Shown here in pieces: positions 11,901 to 17,054 of a stretch of 26,755 nucleotides of DNA. The stretch is from a virus, in the IMG/VR virus record IMGVR_UViG_3300033064_003586, positions 1 through 26,755 of that record. One strand, given 5' to 3'. The notes beneath the pieces were generated by a model, which saw only the letters and a list, made by a program, of their open reading frames with translations, made no database searches and was not told the origin of the DNA. Within the stretch, counting starts at the first letter, position 1, and every line of letters starts with the position of its first letter. A program made the position numbers and the translations under genes.

Positions 11901-11999
11901 CGGAGTGGGTGGCTGATAGTTACCAGCAATCCACTCACGTTCACCGGTGGCCGGGTTTACTCGCCAATATCCTGTTTTTATGGTGGTGTCATTTACCAT
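2964..11999 (-). CDS. giant polyvalent (probable virion ejection) protein with C-terminal SAM methyltransferase
   Basis: One uninterrupted frame of about 3,011 residues lies between portal and scaffold, the usual place of large proteins packaged and injected with phage DNA. The N terminus is acidic (DLDEDEEVEEAE, about 35-46). Hydrophobic, membrane-capable segments lie at about 527-565 (ITPFIVTATAMALVTGG) and 580-600. A small beta-type segment is near 748-800 and charged helical stretches run to about 1100. A conserved-looking core at about 1450-1715 contains SFDFSFWRQQAPLIASHP, FTARGSLG, FAPR, a hydrophobic helix near 1670-1690 and DPRSAEYMSIRIGNTRVDPW; I recall such motifs from large polyvalent proteins (LPD38-like). 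Residues 2100-2450 hold tandem repeats. Residues about 2815-3000 form a full class I methyltransferase: EIGSGNGRDA (motif I), acidic SIDI, NAEKLPF, FDSVFTLSVLH and LRPGG. The ATG at 11999 has AGGTG upstream; a TTG at 12002 is the alternative. The methyltransferase substrate is unknown. Confidence 0.85.
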   Translation of the reverse strand: MVNDTTIKTGYWRVNPATGEREWIAGNYQPPTPDLDEDEEVEEAEPVSPLISSKDIYKFDKAWTDWSGFLSVTGKFPDAPADDEMQPYFEEWKKAAEEFQAQRPTYDQLDLVQLETVTPEVTTADMKALAELYGVPSNRFVGAKQLAELALPPEKRTVRWAIPYEQYLTAEQAKFLGYDVPEGSVLLMTPMARGEPAFYLMPRPEAEKARPDDELVRHLRSAFGFMFDPANSYGYSPEELPGVIVDQLQNRLATDYQGFIEELNSLVDPQEAQDILRLFGVTEEYILQTMDFVNQEAHVNTLINEVFPDFANSEELGGLIESDFALFMETMQTGGGTFEKRQLLGFMGYEPAEINEIFSRQRMVVEVDGIRQSLTIDIENQAAYNARGDYVGAYNPATKLFTKDPPQNIFKDFWDWTAFQSRTMWEQGENFMLSVMPEIIFSEIPAKKDDRLDIEKLFSDDMVKSMNETNRRMRENFRYLYNENKEEYQDWVAKNPELVAPIAYQEGAFQHPELLKDFRYYAYELASITPFIVTATAMALVTGGVGPLAVLGTAAIMAPVEGQAVFEDLINAGAPEDKAAELAAISGAIIGLLESAGRIPLLKQVSPLLFGQFKRRAISELSKKSLADTILKFGRNFTINQFAEISTEVAQEVVSNVAVGFYDENRSVLENLPDIAVKTAVATLLPSGFAAGVSVRMVSPLEQKGMTEAAKKARGWAKDEKGNWYERLKEVVKGERGAIGVPEEKPEVKVGDILINPEGKRLTAQEWRPQAGITEKGKWLLVDEKGTTTQLSAKELAARGYELETALPTTEPGQAEQYVTKRTTGMSLEQVEKLRSDLATKKETQVTLERQYGEGFVDKAIHQLDLKIAELRGEPLVPVTPEVTKEEYIREGLKKYKQEAKELGFSLNEKLQRKFLSEEYDKKFPIPTPEAGMPEAGVQPGMFGEERVVRPRGRGEIVQISMEDQLKLDQYQQAAAAYEAEAELEGLRTFLETDPVAGKRITIGRGRKVGLEFFISLREQTFPEYFTVKQAEQLWPKHSFAKYSEKGKRTYNKVPRDEALDNLTVQFGISADEIANRVIQVREARRRVKVAKAAVSRQQPEISKSVPETRPRDVELSPSGERMLTPAQRTRTLDLFGKYVMDRKAIDAWALTEELRRETKTDQAEILKARAQELMIKDGLPAEEAIKLAIKETLSGKLPVVETEYLDDLSEQMRSVLFEQVAAKMRDYPFEMAATYTALLNALPQKDEYGRLIRHARAIPRKKGPGSLLFPEGGSAWDRLNYVFGDQPQVMKALDTISEEGTTLKDVVEGVFHEIGREHIPIDADMAEYLNKLSGIPYGYKTMMEPAFEIPVVQDLRTEGDLAFAIAELELETQLADGRITFDQFQLKRMEARDRSYPLPPVAKYEAPIDKAIKELTLWPAPATDSIVRALKELGMAPIDIGNFLRANKASFDFSFWRQQAPLIASHPISFALANVEAWKAIWSQKSAEASWSRITQDPLYQIYDVAADVGGDFLRPLILPKGTAHYRGTEEYGYTKGVGRLLPRFTAWLPHVKISARAFETGTNEHNWRIFKSYYKAMLKLNEQYASGKKKLKPGQAFDIQKEMIDFSKSLANFTARGSLGQFAGAASILSGLLFAPRMAIGRILSVKDLINANPRVRAEAWKNASLFVSTFGGIVLLGAMAGWWEVERDPRSAEYMSIRIGNTRVDPWGGFRQFLVFFTRAITGTGVSSVTGAEYKPDPLDLVQNLLRGKASPLASLLLDFWKGKNFVGEEVDIKDKKQWAERVAPFAVWDIYEAYQEDPVTALAVAVPAIVGASVQTYTGDWVENVAKLGLPKYTDSLPYGVRTPYYTTEDFWADTASQFKGVDPATLTETKGFPEYVRAITEAQAIKESMSVMPNEKLFKINADAAKGTTFAQYYQMWREREVLVATGDEEKLKEWDADERHNQAYLGNISQRQFSMLMEYHSITDEDLQAEYLEKHNADIGVNPRTNYLYTHPKENAELAVWGQEKIYTKAAYDEFKSLVNSLDIPENGMPEMTMPPEASAENYFEREAAVQEYGAMSAESMVVLARDPELLKWYQDEALKTGADALNAPAQPEQYYILKAKNRPEREYMATLTDKDGDDYIEDEKERIAKFYEEFPDSEYFDDDMRTQAISNGFDDVEVEAWVERGRLVSDYSGGSPLVKQWAFDSPDAYRKALDESLLQDRGGLATEEERGHYDEWVEPAIRLQAKNVKEDAHWNTLGDKNSPETYIDDVDKRRAAFFKQFPDSVYFDDLEKVEAYKVGFTDKEAGLWAERGRLLGTVEPQSAEAKIWLVDHQGVFDKAYDAGLLTDNGSTWNVPALRITVKWRAQDNEYNAIDGDDSEARAAYLAANTEYRKDRRRREAYQAGFEGVDTSRATELMKLAQQEHLDLLPGGKDYETMQVMPSPEALPSHIQLQTDWAKDYERVLKAINEIGKPSPIQKIIDDGIKMLDEHLASDEKTVQEHIDYAKEIGKPESDFPLIAYLQQRNEEKHLVRDILSGEGRIGTFPESQIENFVAYHELDVKGQRQERFLVDNPEFATAMHDVGGIDITKPEDVPAIEYDDIYDERKKDFIRLEGLADNESEFYIDDEDERAEERNAMRFDDKGKYTEFGLAELRRNAYGKFVPEQYVDTYVGYYTIIGEGKPEHWKLNTGTDLWYTDDWFLMENIEFYREVYRDLMGNEKKDFTKVPSRGVFNLYLTYLTKPHLAAKDEFRRDNQALDDWLVLKFDYTPVSEKDRREELTAYERFIEEWAERGGEIEERLKALRGGQGDFGQDEESADSGMTAADWKEEYAEETPHWAEDMKPSVFATEFVKKVKKNKAKDILEIGSGNGRDAIHFSKAGLNVTSIDITPKAIKLAKGNADKKKASVDFRVANAEKLPFGDNSFDSVFTLSVLHSTELKKSIPELYRVLRPGGLAFIYIYGDTQFKSGKPKEGEVDYKEYLMDLKGFGFNVLDSYKEQEDKYDEYGEKHHIFVVTLRKDKSRSI
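4700..5690 (-). repeat. tandem protein repeats of about 110-130 residues inside the giant gene
   Basis: Three consecutive copies are anchored near residues 2125, 2254 and 2361. The shared pattern of copies 1 and 2 is YI-D, then FPDSxYFDD, GFxDxE, W-ERGRL, K-W, KAxDxxLLxD. Copy 3 keeps the R-rich helix and EAYQAGFEG and then decays. A further degenerate copy (YIDDEDERAEER) lies near residue 2611, and an upstream half-copy may exist before 2100. The similarity is at protein level; I did not find matching DNA-level repeats, so the duplications look old. Confidence 0.7.
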
Positions 12000-12006
12000 C
12001 AATCAC

Positions 12007-12171
12007 CTATGACGCCGAGACTGGCCGTTGTGGAACTCCCTGCCGACGCTGGCCGGCTGCCTGCCTTAGCTGCTGGATACCGGGGGAGAAGTTACCGCCA
12101 GCCTGAGCGGACTGAGGCTTCATGGCTTCTCTCGCCCTGCGGTCAAATTCTTCGTGGGTCAGCTTTGCCAT
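12007..12171 (-). CDS. 54-residue protein between portal and giant gene
   Basis: This short gene begins MAKLTHEEFDRRAREAMKPQ and ends RPVSAS. Its ATG follows the portal stop directly (TAAATG), and GGGGAGG lies eight bases upstream, inside the portal C-terminal codons. Its stop lies just before the giant gene, whose ribosome site overlaps its end. The protein is basic and Gln/Arg-rich with an N-terminal amphipathic helix. No family is recognised. The tight position suggests a small head or ejection accessory protein, or simply a coupling cistron for the giant gene. Confidence 0.68.
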   Translation of the reverse strand: MAKLTHEEFDRRAREAMKPQSAQAGGNFSPGIQQLRQAAGQRRQGVPQRPVSAS

Positions 12172-13947
12172 TTATCTTTCCTCCCCTCTGCTTTTCCGGA
12201 CTATCTCTTCCCGGCGTTCACCACGCCTGTCAGACTCTTCAGGCTCCATCATTGACTCATCACCGGGCGGCTTGCCGGCGCCACCGCCGGATTTATCAAG
12301 CAGTGGGACCATCGGCTTGATTGACTCGTTGCCGGGCCGGCCAGGAGCAAGGCCCATGACACCGCCCTTCGCCCTGTCTCGCAGCACCATTTCGAGCTGT
12401 TGTAGCGTCATTTCAGCCAGGATATCCTTGCCGTCATCTATCTGCTGGTGGCCGTTGAGGTAGAGTGACTGAGCCAGGTCGCCGTCCTCACCCTTTTCAG
12501 ACCGGCCTTTTGCTATCTCACCGGCCGGATCCTGTACCCTGATGACGTCTCTGAATACGGTATGCTTTGACATACCAATCGCCAATGCCTGTGCGCCTAT
12601 AGCGTAGTTAGCGATATCCTGCTCCGGAGACGTGGAGTGGAATTCATATTTCGTGCCGAACTTCCTGTCGATATCTCCGGTAGCGTATTCTCTCTCGAGG
12701 CCCTCTTCCCCTATCTCGACCTTGTAGCCGGCCTGGACGTACTGTTTCTTTATCATCTGAGAAGCAGCCCGGTAGAATAGGCTCATAGCGTTCAGCCTCG
12801 GGATAAATATGGCGTCCTTAGTGGCCGTCAGCTTGGAGATAGCTACGGCGCTCAGTGGGAATGACAGGTTACCAAAGTCAATGTTCGGCAGACCGCCACG
12901 CTGCAGAGCGCCAACCAGCATATTGTAGAAAAGCCGGGTAGCGTTCTTGACGTCGTTAATCGGGATTAGCCGGAATCCGCCGCCCTGATCAACCGGTATC
13001 AGCTTCCGAATCCCACCAAAGTTTTTCGGTGTCGTCGCTTCAGTCCCCTCGTCACTTTCGTACTCGTAAGAGCCCTCGAAGCTCATGGCGGTAAGTGTCT
13101 GGAAAATGGAAGCCGCCCGGTGCAGCTCCGGTATCAGGCCCCGGTTATTCTCAAAAATGCTCTCACCCTTGTTCTTCAGTCCGCCAACGTCCATCAATGA
13201 CTGAAGCCCGGCGCCGGACTGCATAGTGATTAAAGGTGGGTAGCCCAGCCCATGCTTAGTCTGTCTCTCAGGATACCTTGTAGAATCGCTGGTCTGTCCG
13301 CCGCCCTTGTATAGCTGCGTGGCTATGTAAATCTCATTGACCTCATCATCCCAAAAGTCACATACTGCGGCGTGCTTGGCGTTGCGGATGACGATACCAT
13401 AGTCTCTTTCAATCTGAGCTTTTGTCCGGGATACTTCAGGAGCGCCCCATATAATTCCCTGCGAATCATTCTCATAGTAAAACCAGCGAGTATCGAGGGG
13501 GGAGATATCGGGCAGGAATTTATCGCCGTCTTCCCTCATCAGCACCCGGGCAGCGATGGCGCCCCGGATAAGTATCTGTTCGATGAGGAATCCGTAGAGC
13601 GACGTCTGGAAAGCGTTTGCCACCATCAGGTCGTTTTCGTAGTAGATATCATGGTAGAAATTCTCAATGTTGGTAGTCTCTCTATCGGTAAGACCGCTAC
13701 CAAATACAATACGCTGCATATTGGCACCGTTCATTATGGCAGCGCTGCGGCCGAGGAAGACTTTGGCCTCGTTCATGGTGACGTTGATAACGTCCGGAGT
13801 ATTCTGGCCGTCGAGGTTTTTCATCACATAAGGGTCGAGTATGGCCAGCTTGCGGTCATCATCCTGGCGCCTGAACAGGCCGGAGCCGGCCATTTCATTT
13901 TTCTTATCCAGGATGACCTGATAGTTCTTTGCGTATAAATCAGCCAT
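12172..13947 (-). CDS. portal protein
   Basis: This 591-residue protein lies directly downstream of the large terminase (12-base gap) and upstream of the head genes, the canonical portal position. The N terminus is hydrophilic (DLYAKNYQVILDKKNEM). The central part has mixed alpha/beta clip/wing-like content (SPLDTRWFYYENDSQGIIWG; CDFWDDEVNEIYIATQLY). A long helical stem region contains FYNMLVGALQRGG and LTATKDAIFIPRLNAMSLFY, and the C-terminal tail is very charged (EEIVRKSRGEER), typical of portals. It should form the dodecameric vertex ring used for packaging and tail attachment. AAGGAG lies eight bases upstream of the ATG and overlaps the terminase stop. The family call rests on length, layout and context. 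Confidence 0.82.
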   Translation of the reverse strand: MADLYAKNYQVILDKKNEMAGSGLFRRQDDDRKLAILDPYVMKNLDGQNTPDVINVTMNEAKVFLGRSAAIMNGANMQRIVFGSGLTDRETTNIENFYHDIYYENDLMVANAFQTSLYGFLIEQILIRGAIAARVLMREDGDKFLPDISPLDTRWFYYENDSQGIIWGAPEVSRTKAQIERDYGIVIRNAKHAAVCDFWDDEVNEIYIATQLYKGGGQTSDSTRYPERQTKHGLGYPPLITMQSGAGLQSLMDVGGLKNKGESIFENNRGLIPELHRAASIFQTLTAMSFEGSYEYESDEGTEATTPKNFGGIRKLIPVDQGGGFRLIPINDVKNATRLFYNMLVGALQRGGLPNIDFGNLSFPLSAVAISKLTATKDAIFIPRLNAMSLFYRAASQMIKKQYVQAGYKVEIGEEGLEREYATGDIDRKFGTKYEFHSTSPEQDIANYAIGAQALAIGMSKHTVFRDVIRVQDPAGEIAKGRSEKGEDGDLAQSLYLNGHQQIDDGKDILAEMTLQQLEMVLRDRAKGGVMGLAPGRPGNESIKPMVPLLDKSGGGAGKPPGDESMMEPEESDRRGERREEIVRKSRGEER

Positions 13948-13959
13948 ATACTCTACTCC

Positions 13960-15399
13960 TTAATACGGTATTGCATCGCCGCCGCCGCCGCCCTTCTTTT
14001 TGCAGCGTGTCATCATAACAGCGTCGCCCACGTCCGGAGATTTGCTTCCCCTGGCTTTGGCGTCCTCTTTACTTTCAATCTGCAGCAAGCCTCGAGGCGT
14101 ATAAGTGTACCGGATATCCGATAGCTGAGCCTTCAGCTTATCGTTATCGGGAAGGTCCAGTTCCCCATCTGCTAATTCCCTTGAGAATTCCCACCACCCC
14201 TCAGCTCTGCGGTTGAGGTATCGTTCAGTATCGAGTGCCGGCTTACCGGAATCATACTCGATAATTTTGTACTCATTGCCGATCTCTCGCTTGAGATTAT
14301 CATATACGCCGGCGCCGAGTCCAACCACATCGATATAAGTCCTGACCGGTTTGTTTTCCTTTATCAGCCGGGCCGTCCGGCCGGTGGTGTAGCCTGTTTC
14401 CTGATGCCCCCAGGTAATAACGTCGAGGACTTTCTTCCCCTGGCTGATGGCAAAGCAGCACTCGTCGTCGCCGTACCTGGCCACGTCGAGGGCGGCCACC
14501 TTCAGGTGTTTGTCATATTCCTTGCGCTCCAACTCCCGGGACATGGCGAACTCGATATCCGAGAGACGCATGAGATTATTGATCCCGGCCTCTGGGAAGT
14601 CACCGAGGATAAAGACGACGTAGAGGTAAGAGCCCTTGCCCCAATTCTTATAGCGCTCGGCAACTTTGGCCGGGCCCATAAGCTGAGGGTAAGGGAGTTC
14701 CTGCCCCGACCACTTCTTCTGCCAATCGCCGCTTTCGATATCTTCCTGGGTAATACCGAAGCTGGCAAGGTTTGGTGAATCAAACGCCGAGATATGAAAT
14801 TTCTTATAGAGGTCCGAGTTGAAGGTATCCCGGTATGCTCCCACTGACTGAGTAGGGTTCGAGAGCAGGAGCTCATGGGTATTACCGGTAGAGAGTGGAT
14901 TCTCGATGGCGCCGAAGATATCGTTGGTCAGGCCGGCGGCGTCGTCGCCTATCACCAGCACGTTGACATTGTGGTAGCCGAGCATACGTTCCGGCTCGTC
15001 GGTAGCGAAGCCGACGGCAAAGTGGTCTTCAGATATCTCAAGGGCTTTCCGGGTGAGGTTTCCCTCGAGGGGGAATTTTGCCTGTGAGTAAGCGAGCCGT
15101 ATCTCACGCCAGAGGATGTCCTCGACCTGTCTGTTAGTGGGGGCTGTAGTGATGACGGTGGCTGGGTAGAAGTTATAAAGAAAGGCCAGGGCTACACGGG
15201 CGGCGACGAAGCTCTTGCCAGTGGCCTCGCAGCTCCGCACCGTTGTCCTGGGATAGTAGAAAGCGGACTGAGCGATAGCAATCTGCATGGGCCAGAGGTT
15301 ACAGCCGAGCACTTTCTCGATCCACCAGTCCGGGTATATCCGGGCCTTATGCCGTATTTTCTCATTCATTTCGGGCGTCGGGTATAAATTAGTCGCCAT
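13960..15399 (-). CDS. terL: terminase large subunit (packaging ATPase-nuclease)
   Basis: The packaging motor cuts concatemeric DNA and pumps it through the portal. Numbering from the upstream GTG at 15411, the ATPase half has a Walker A-type loop SCEATGKS (59-66), a hydrophobic strand plus acidic pair VLVIGDD (151-157) as Walker B, and a SNPT coupling-type motif near 184-187. The RNase H-like nuclease half has D309 (AALDVARYGDDE), D361 (YIDVVGLGAGVYD) and D460/D463 (SPDVGDAVMM). The C terminus is a Lys/Gly tail. I prefer the ATG at 15399 because it overlaps the stop of the zinc-ribbon frame (TAATG); the GTG at 15411 has no good ribosome site. That leaves 479 residues, normal for the family. 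Confidence 0.92.
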   Translation of the reverse strand: MATNLYPTPEMNEKIRHKARIYPDWWIEKVLGCNLWPMQIAIAQSAFYYPRTTVRSCEATGKSFVAARVALAFLYNFYPATVITTAPTNRQVEDILWREIRLAYSQAKFPLEGNLTRKALEISEDHFAVGFATDEPERMLGYHNVNVLVIGDDAAGLTNDIFGAIENPLSTGNTHELLLSNPTQSVGAYRDTFNSDLYKKFHISAFDSPNLASFGITQEDIESGDWQKKWSGQELPYPQLMGPAKVAERYKNWGKGSYLYVVFILGDFPEAGINNLMRLSDIEFAMSRELERKEYDKHLKVAALDVARYGDDECCFAISQGKKVLDVITWGHQETGYTTGRTARLIKENKPVRTYIDVVGLGAGVYDNLKREIGNEYKIIEYDSGKPALDTERYLNRRAEGWWEFSRELADGELDLPDNDKLKAQLSDIRYTYTPRGLLQIESKEDAKARGSKSPDVGDAVMMTRCKKKGGGGGDAIPY

Positions 15400-15620
15400 T
15401 AAGAATCCCACTTCGGGTGATACCCTGAGTCGTTTGGTGCCGGTTCCGACTTAATCTTTCTCATCACGGAGTTCCAGTCTATCGCATGGGTAAAAACGGA
15501 CATTACTCGGCGTGCCAACTGTCCGCAAACAGGGCAGATGTTATCGATATCCCTGCCGTCAATCGGGCGGCTGGCTTCTGACCTGTGACCATTCTGACAC
15601 TCGTATTAATAGAGAGGCAT
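15399..15620 (-). pseudogene. FmdB-type zinc-ribbon gene interrupted by TAA at codon 5
   Basis: Read from ATG at 15620 the frame is MPLY, TAA (15608..15606), then YECQNGHRSEASRP, DNICPVCG and RRVMSVF, ending in TAA at 15401..15399, which overlaps the terminase ATG. FmdB-family zinc ribbons typically begin MPxYEYxCxxCGH, so the stop stands exactly where Glu (GAA) is expected. Apart from that codon the protein looks complete (73 codons). No start codon lies between the stop and the cysteines. It may be a nonsense mutant, a readthrough gene or a base error. It overlaps the end of the upstream gene by 62 bases. Confidence 0.65.
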
Positions 15621-15921
15621 CGGCAATCTCTTTCTTAGGTGGCTCTATGCGCTCTATTTTCTCGAAAGTTTCCGCTTCCTCATTCTCTTCGTCCGCCTGG
15701 ATGACTCGGATAGTGGACTGGTACATCGGCTCAATCATTGGGAGAAGGTGTCCATCCTCTACTTCAGGTAAGTCCGGGTGTTCAATCAGGAGTTCAATGT
15801 CCTTTGGATTGTAATACTCCGGTCTTTCACTTATCCTGAGAATCTTACCACCCTCGAAGTCCAGTAGTTTTGCGAGATAGTCCCTCGGAACAACAATAAT
15901 AGCTGCATTTTTAGTCACCAT
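15559..15921 (-). CDS. hypothetical acidic protein
   Basis: This 120-residue protein is acidic (DEENEEAETFEKIERIEPP near 76-94) with no membrane segment or recognised domain. Its ATG has a strong AAGGAGG four bases upstream. Its last 20 codons overlap the zinc-ribbon frame, unusually long for this compact operon. Its own original stop may therefore have been lost, or the tail may be dispensable. It precedes the terminase genes on the same strand. Function unknown. Confidence 0.65.
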   Translation of the reverse strand: MVTKNAAIIVVPRDYLAKLLDFEGGKILRISERPEYYNPKDIELLIEHPDLPEVEDGHLLPMIEPMYQSTIRVIQADEENEEAETFEKIERIEPPKKEIADASLLIRVSEWSQVRSQPPD

Positions 15922-15951
15922 TAAACCTCCTTTTCATTTTGCCCTCAATGA

Positions 15952-15980
15952 ACCGGGCGACTTTGGCCACGTCGCCCGGT
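15952..15980. terminator. 10-bp GC hairpin in the gap upstream of 15921
   Basis: ACCGGGCGAC (15952-15961) pairs with GTCGCCCGGT (15971-15980) around a 9-base loop. It lies between two minus-strand genes. There is no clear T-run on either side, so it may be a partial terminator or an mRNA processing or stability element. Confidence 0.45.
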
Positions 15981-16011
15981 CGATCAGAGCAGAATGGTTA
16001 ATAACAGTCGA

Positions 16012-16028
16012 GCCGGCCTATAGCCGGC
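16012..16028. repeat. GCCGGC-CTATA-GCCGGC palindrome over a stop codon
   Basis: A 6-bp stem with a 5-base loop overlaps the TAG (16020..16018) of the secreted/membrane protein gene. Together with the hairpin at 15952-15980 it gives two stem-loops in the 100-base gap before the next gene. No T-tract follows. Confidence 0.4.
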
Positions 16029-16380
16029 CGGGAAGCGGACATTTCATAGTAAATCCACTGTCCGGGCTTGAGAGTGTGTCTGTAGCGCCCTGAGACGTTC
16101 TACGTCGTAAAGATAGAGCTACTAAGACAATAGCGAGTGAACATGAAAGCCCTGCGACCATGTTAGATACCGGGATACCGGCCAAAATTGCCGGTGCCGG
16201 TGCAGTTAAAGCAACATTTAGCGAGGCGGTGCCCTCTTCCGCCAGGTCAACCGCCGTCATACTGGCGGCCGCCGGAGTTGGGTCAGGCGGTGCCGGCGCC
16301 GGAGCGAGTACCGGGGCGACCATCAGGGCGAGCAGGCAAATAAAAAGCAAAGAGACGAGAAATATTCTCAATTTTTTCAT
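16018..16380 (-). CDS. small secreted/membrane protein with signal peptide and one TM segment
   Basis: This 120-residue protein begins with a typical export signal: MKKLR followed by a Leu/Ile/Val core to about residue 25 and a likely cut after VLA. A Pro/Ala-rich linker (PAPAPPDPTPAAA) follows, then a second hydrophobic helix at about 70-92 (NMVAGLSCSLAIVLVALS) with RRR directly after it, which would place the C terminus in the cytoplasm. AAGGAGG lies eight bases before the ATG. In this position, near DUF1353 and another tiny membrane protein, it could belong to a lysis or envelope module. No holin or spanin signature can be claimed. Confidence 0.7.
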   Translation of the reverse strand: MKKLRIFLVSLLFICLLALMVAPVLAPAPAPPDPTPAAASMTAVDLAEEGTASLNVALTAPAPAILAGIPVSNMVAGLSCSLAIVLVALSLRRRTSQGATDTLSSPDSGFTMKCPLPGRL

Positions 16381-16408
16381 CGATGAAACCTCCTTGTGGT
16401 TTTTTGTT

Positions 16409-16456
16409 CAGAAAATGCCGGGAATTTCCGTAAATTTCTGTTAATTACCAGAAAAT
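16409..16456. promoter_or_regulatory. symmetrical leader with CAGAAA/TTTCTG elements
   Basis: The 100-base gap upstream of 16380 is AT-rich. It holds CAGAAAA (16409-16415), the palindrome GGAATTTCC (16421-16429) and TTTCTG (16435-16440) facing CAGAAA (16449-16454) across eight bases. It could be an operator or a weak stem-loop before the secreted-protein gene. I see no clear -35/-10 pair. Confidence 0.3.
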
Positions 16457-16481
16457 AACCACCCCCTTTTACCGATAAATC

Positions 16482-16907
16482 TCAGAAACCGCTTGATGTC
16501 CTCTTTTTCCAGGCGAATCCGCCGAAAATACGGACGGCAGCCCACATTACGCACCGTTTCCACAGGGCGACGCCGAGGTCGGCCATGCCGTCGTAGAAAA
16601 TCAGGTCCACCACTGACCTTTTGTGCCTGAAACCGGCGATGGCGTCCTTATAAAGAGCGTCGTGGATGACGGCTGCCTTCGTGTATCTGCCGAGTTTCGG
16701 GATAATTCCCCGGGCAAACCGGGGAATCGAGGCGAAGTCGGTGACGAAACCGGGGGCGACGTGGATTTGGATATACTCACGCTTCCACAGGTAAGTGAAT
16801 TCCCGGGCGACCTTGAACGTCTTTCCGTCGGGCATGACCTCAACGACGAGCGGTGTCAAAAAACTGTTCCTTTCCCTCTTTTTCAAAGTCCCTTCGGGCT
16901 TTTTCAT
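16482..16907 (-). CDS. DUF1353 family protein
   Basis: This 141-residue protein has the DUF1353 signature: GFVTDFASIPR (53-63), GRYTKAAVIHDALY (73-86), a Lys/Arg plus acidic helix (KRSVVDLIFYDGM) and a C-terminal AAVRIFGGFAW. The conserved His-Asp in IHD and the TDFASIPR turn suggest a metal- or ligand-binding site, but the family has no settled function that I know of. It is common in phages, often near lysis or tail genes. I chose the ATG at 16907 (AAAGGAG six bases upstream). The longer frame to 16943 begins with TTG and would abut the upstream gene's stop without a clear ribosome site. Confidence 0.82.
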   Translation of the reverse strand: MKKPEGTLKKRERNSFLTPLVVEVMPDGKTFKVAREFTYLWKREYIQIHVAPGFVTDFASIPRFARGIIPKLGRYTKAAVIHDALYKDAIAGFRHKRSVVDLIFYDGMADLGVALWKRCVMWAAVRIFGGFAWKKRTSSGF

Positions 16908-16943
16908 ATACAGCTCCTTTGCGTCGTAGAACGGCGGTTGCAA

Positions 16944-17054
16944 TTATAATTTCCTTCCATGAAACCACCATATCACCACTATGCAGACCAGCAACGTCCC
17001 GAGGGCAATCACGACATAACATAACGGCCTGAGCTCGGGCGATATAATTATCAC
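16944..17054 (-). CDS. 36-residue single-pass membrane protein
   Basis: A GTG at 17054 overlaps the upstream stop as GTGA. The product starts (M/V)IIISPELRPLC, continues with a hydrophobic helix of about 18 residues (YVVIALGTLLVCIVVIWW) and ends FHGRKL. The coupling by overlap and the clear membrane segment support a real gene. A tiny TM protein next to DUF1353 could be a holin-like or regulatory peptide. That is inference from topology and neighbours only. Confidence 0.6.
   Translation of the reverse strand: MIIISPELRPLCYVVIALGTLLVCIVVIWWFHGRKL

Noticed and set aside
13372-13938. Plus-strand frame of 188 codons opposite the portal gene
   Set aside because: Antisense to a well-supported portal gene, with no domain or ribosome site.
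15399-15608. Programmed +1 frameshift from the 15921 gene into the zinc-ribbon frame
   Set aside because: No slippery site or zero-frame stop is present at the junction. The zinc-ribbon frame has its own ATG (15620) in the family's position, so a nonsense codon explains the data better.
16840-17022. Minus-strand frame MLCRDCPRDV... of 60 codons
   Set aside because: It overlaps both the 36-residue membrane gene and the DUF1353 start in another frame and lacks coupling or a suitable ribosome site.
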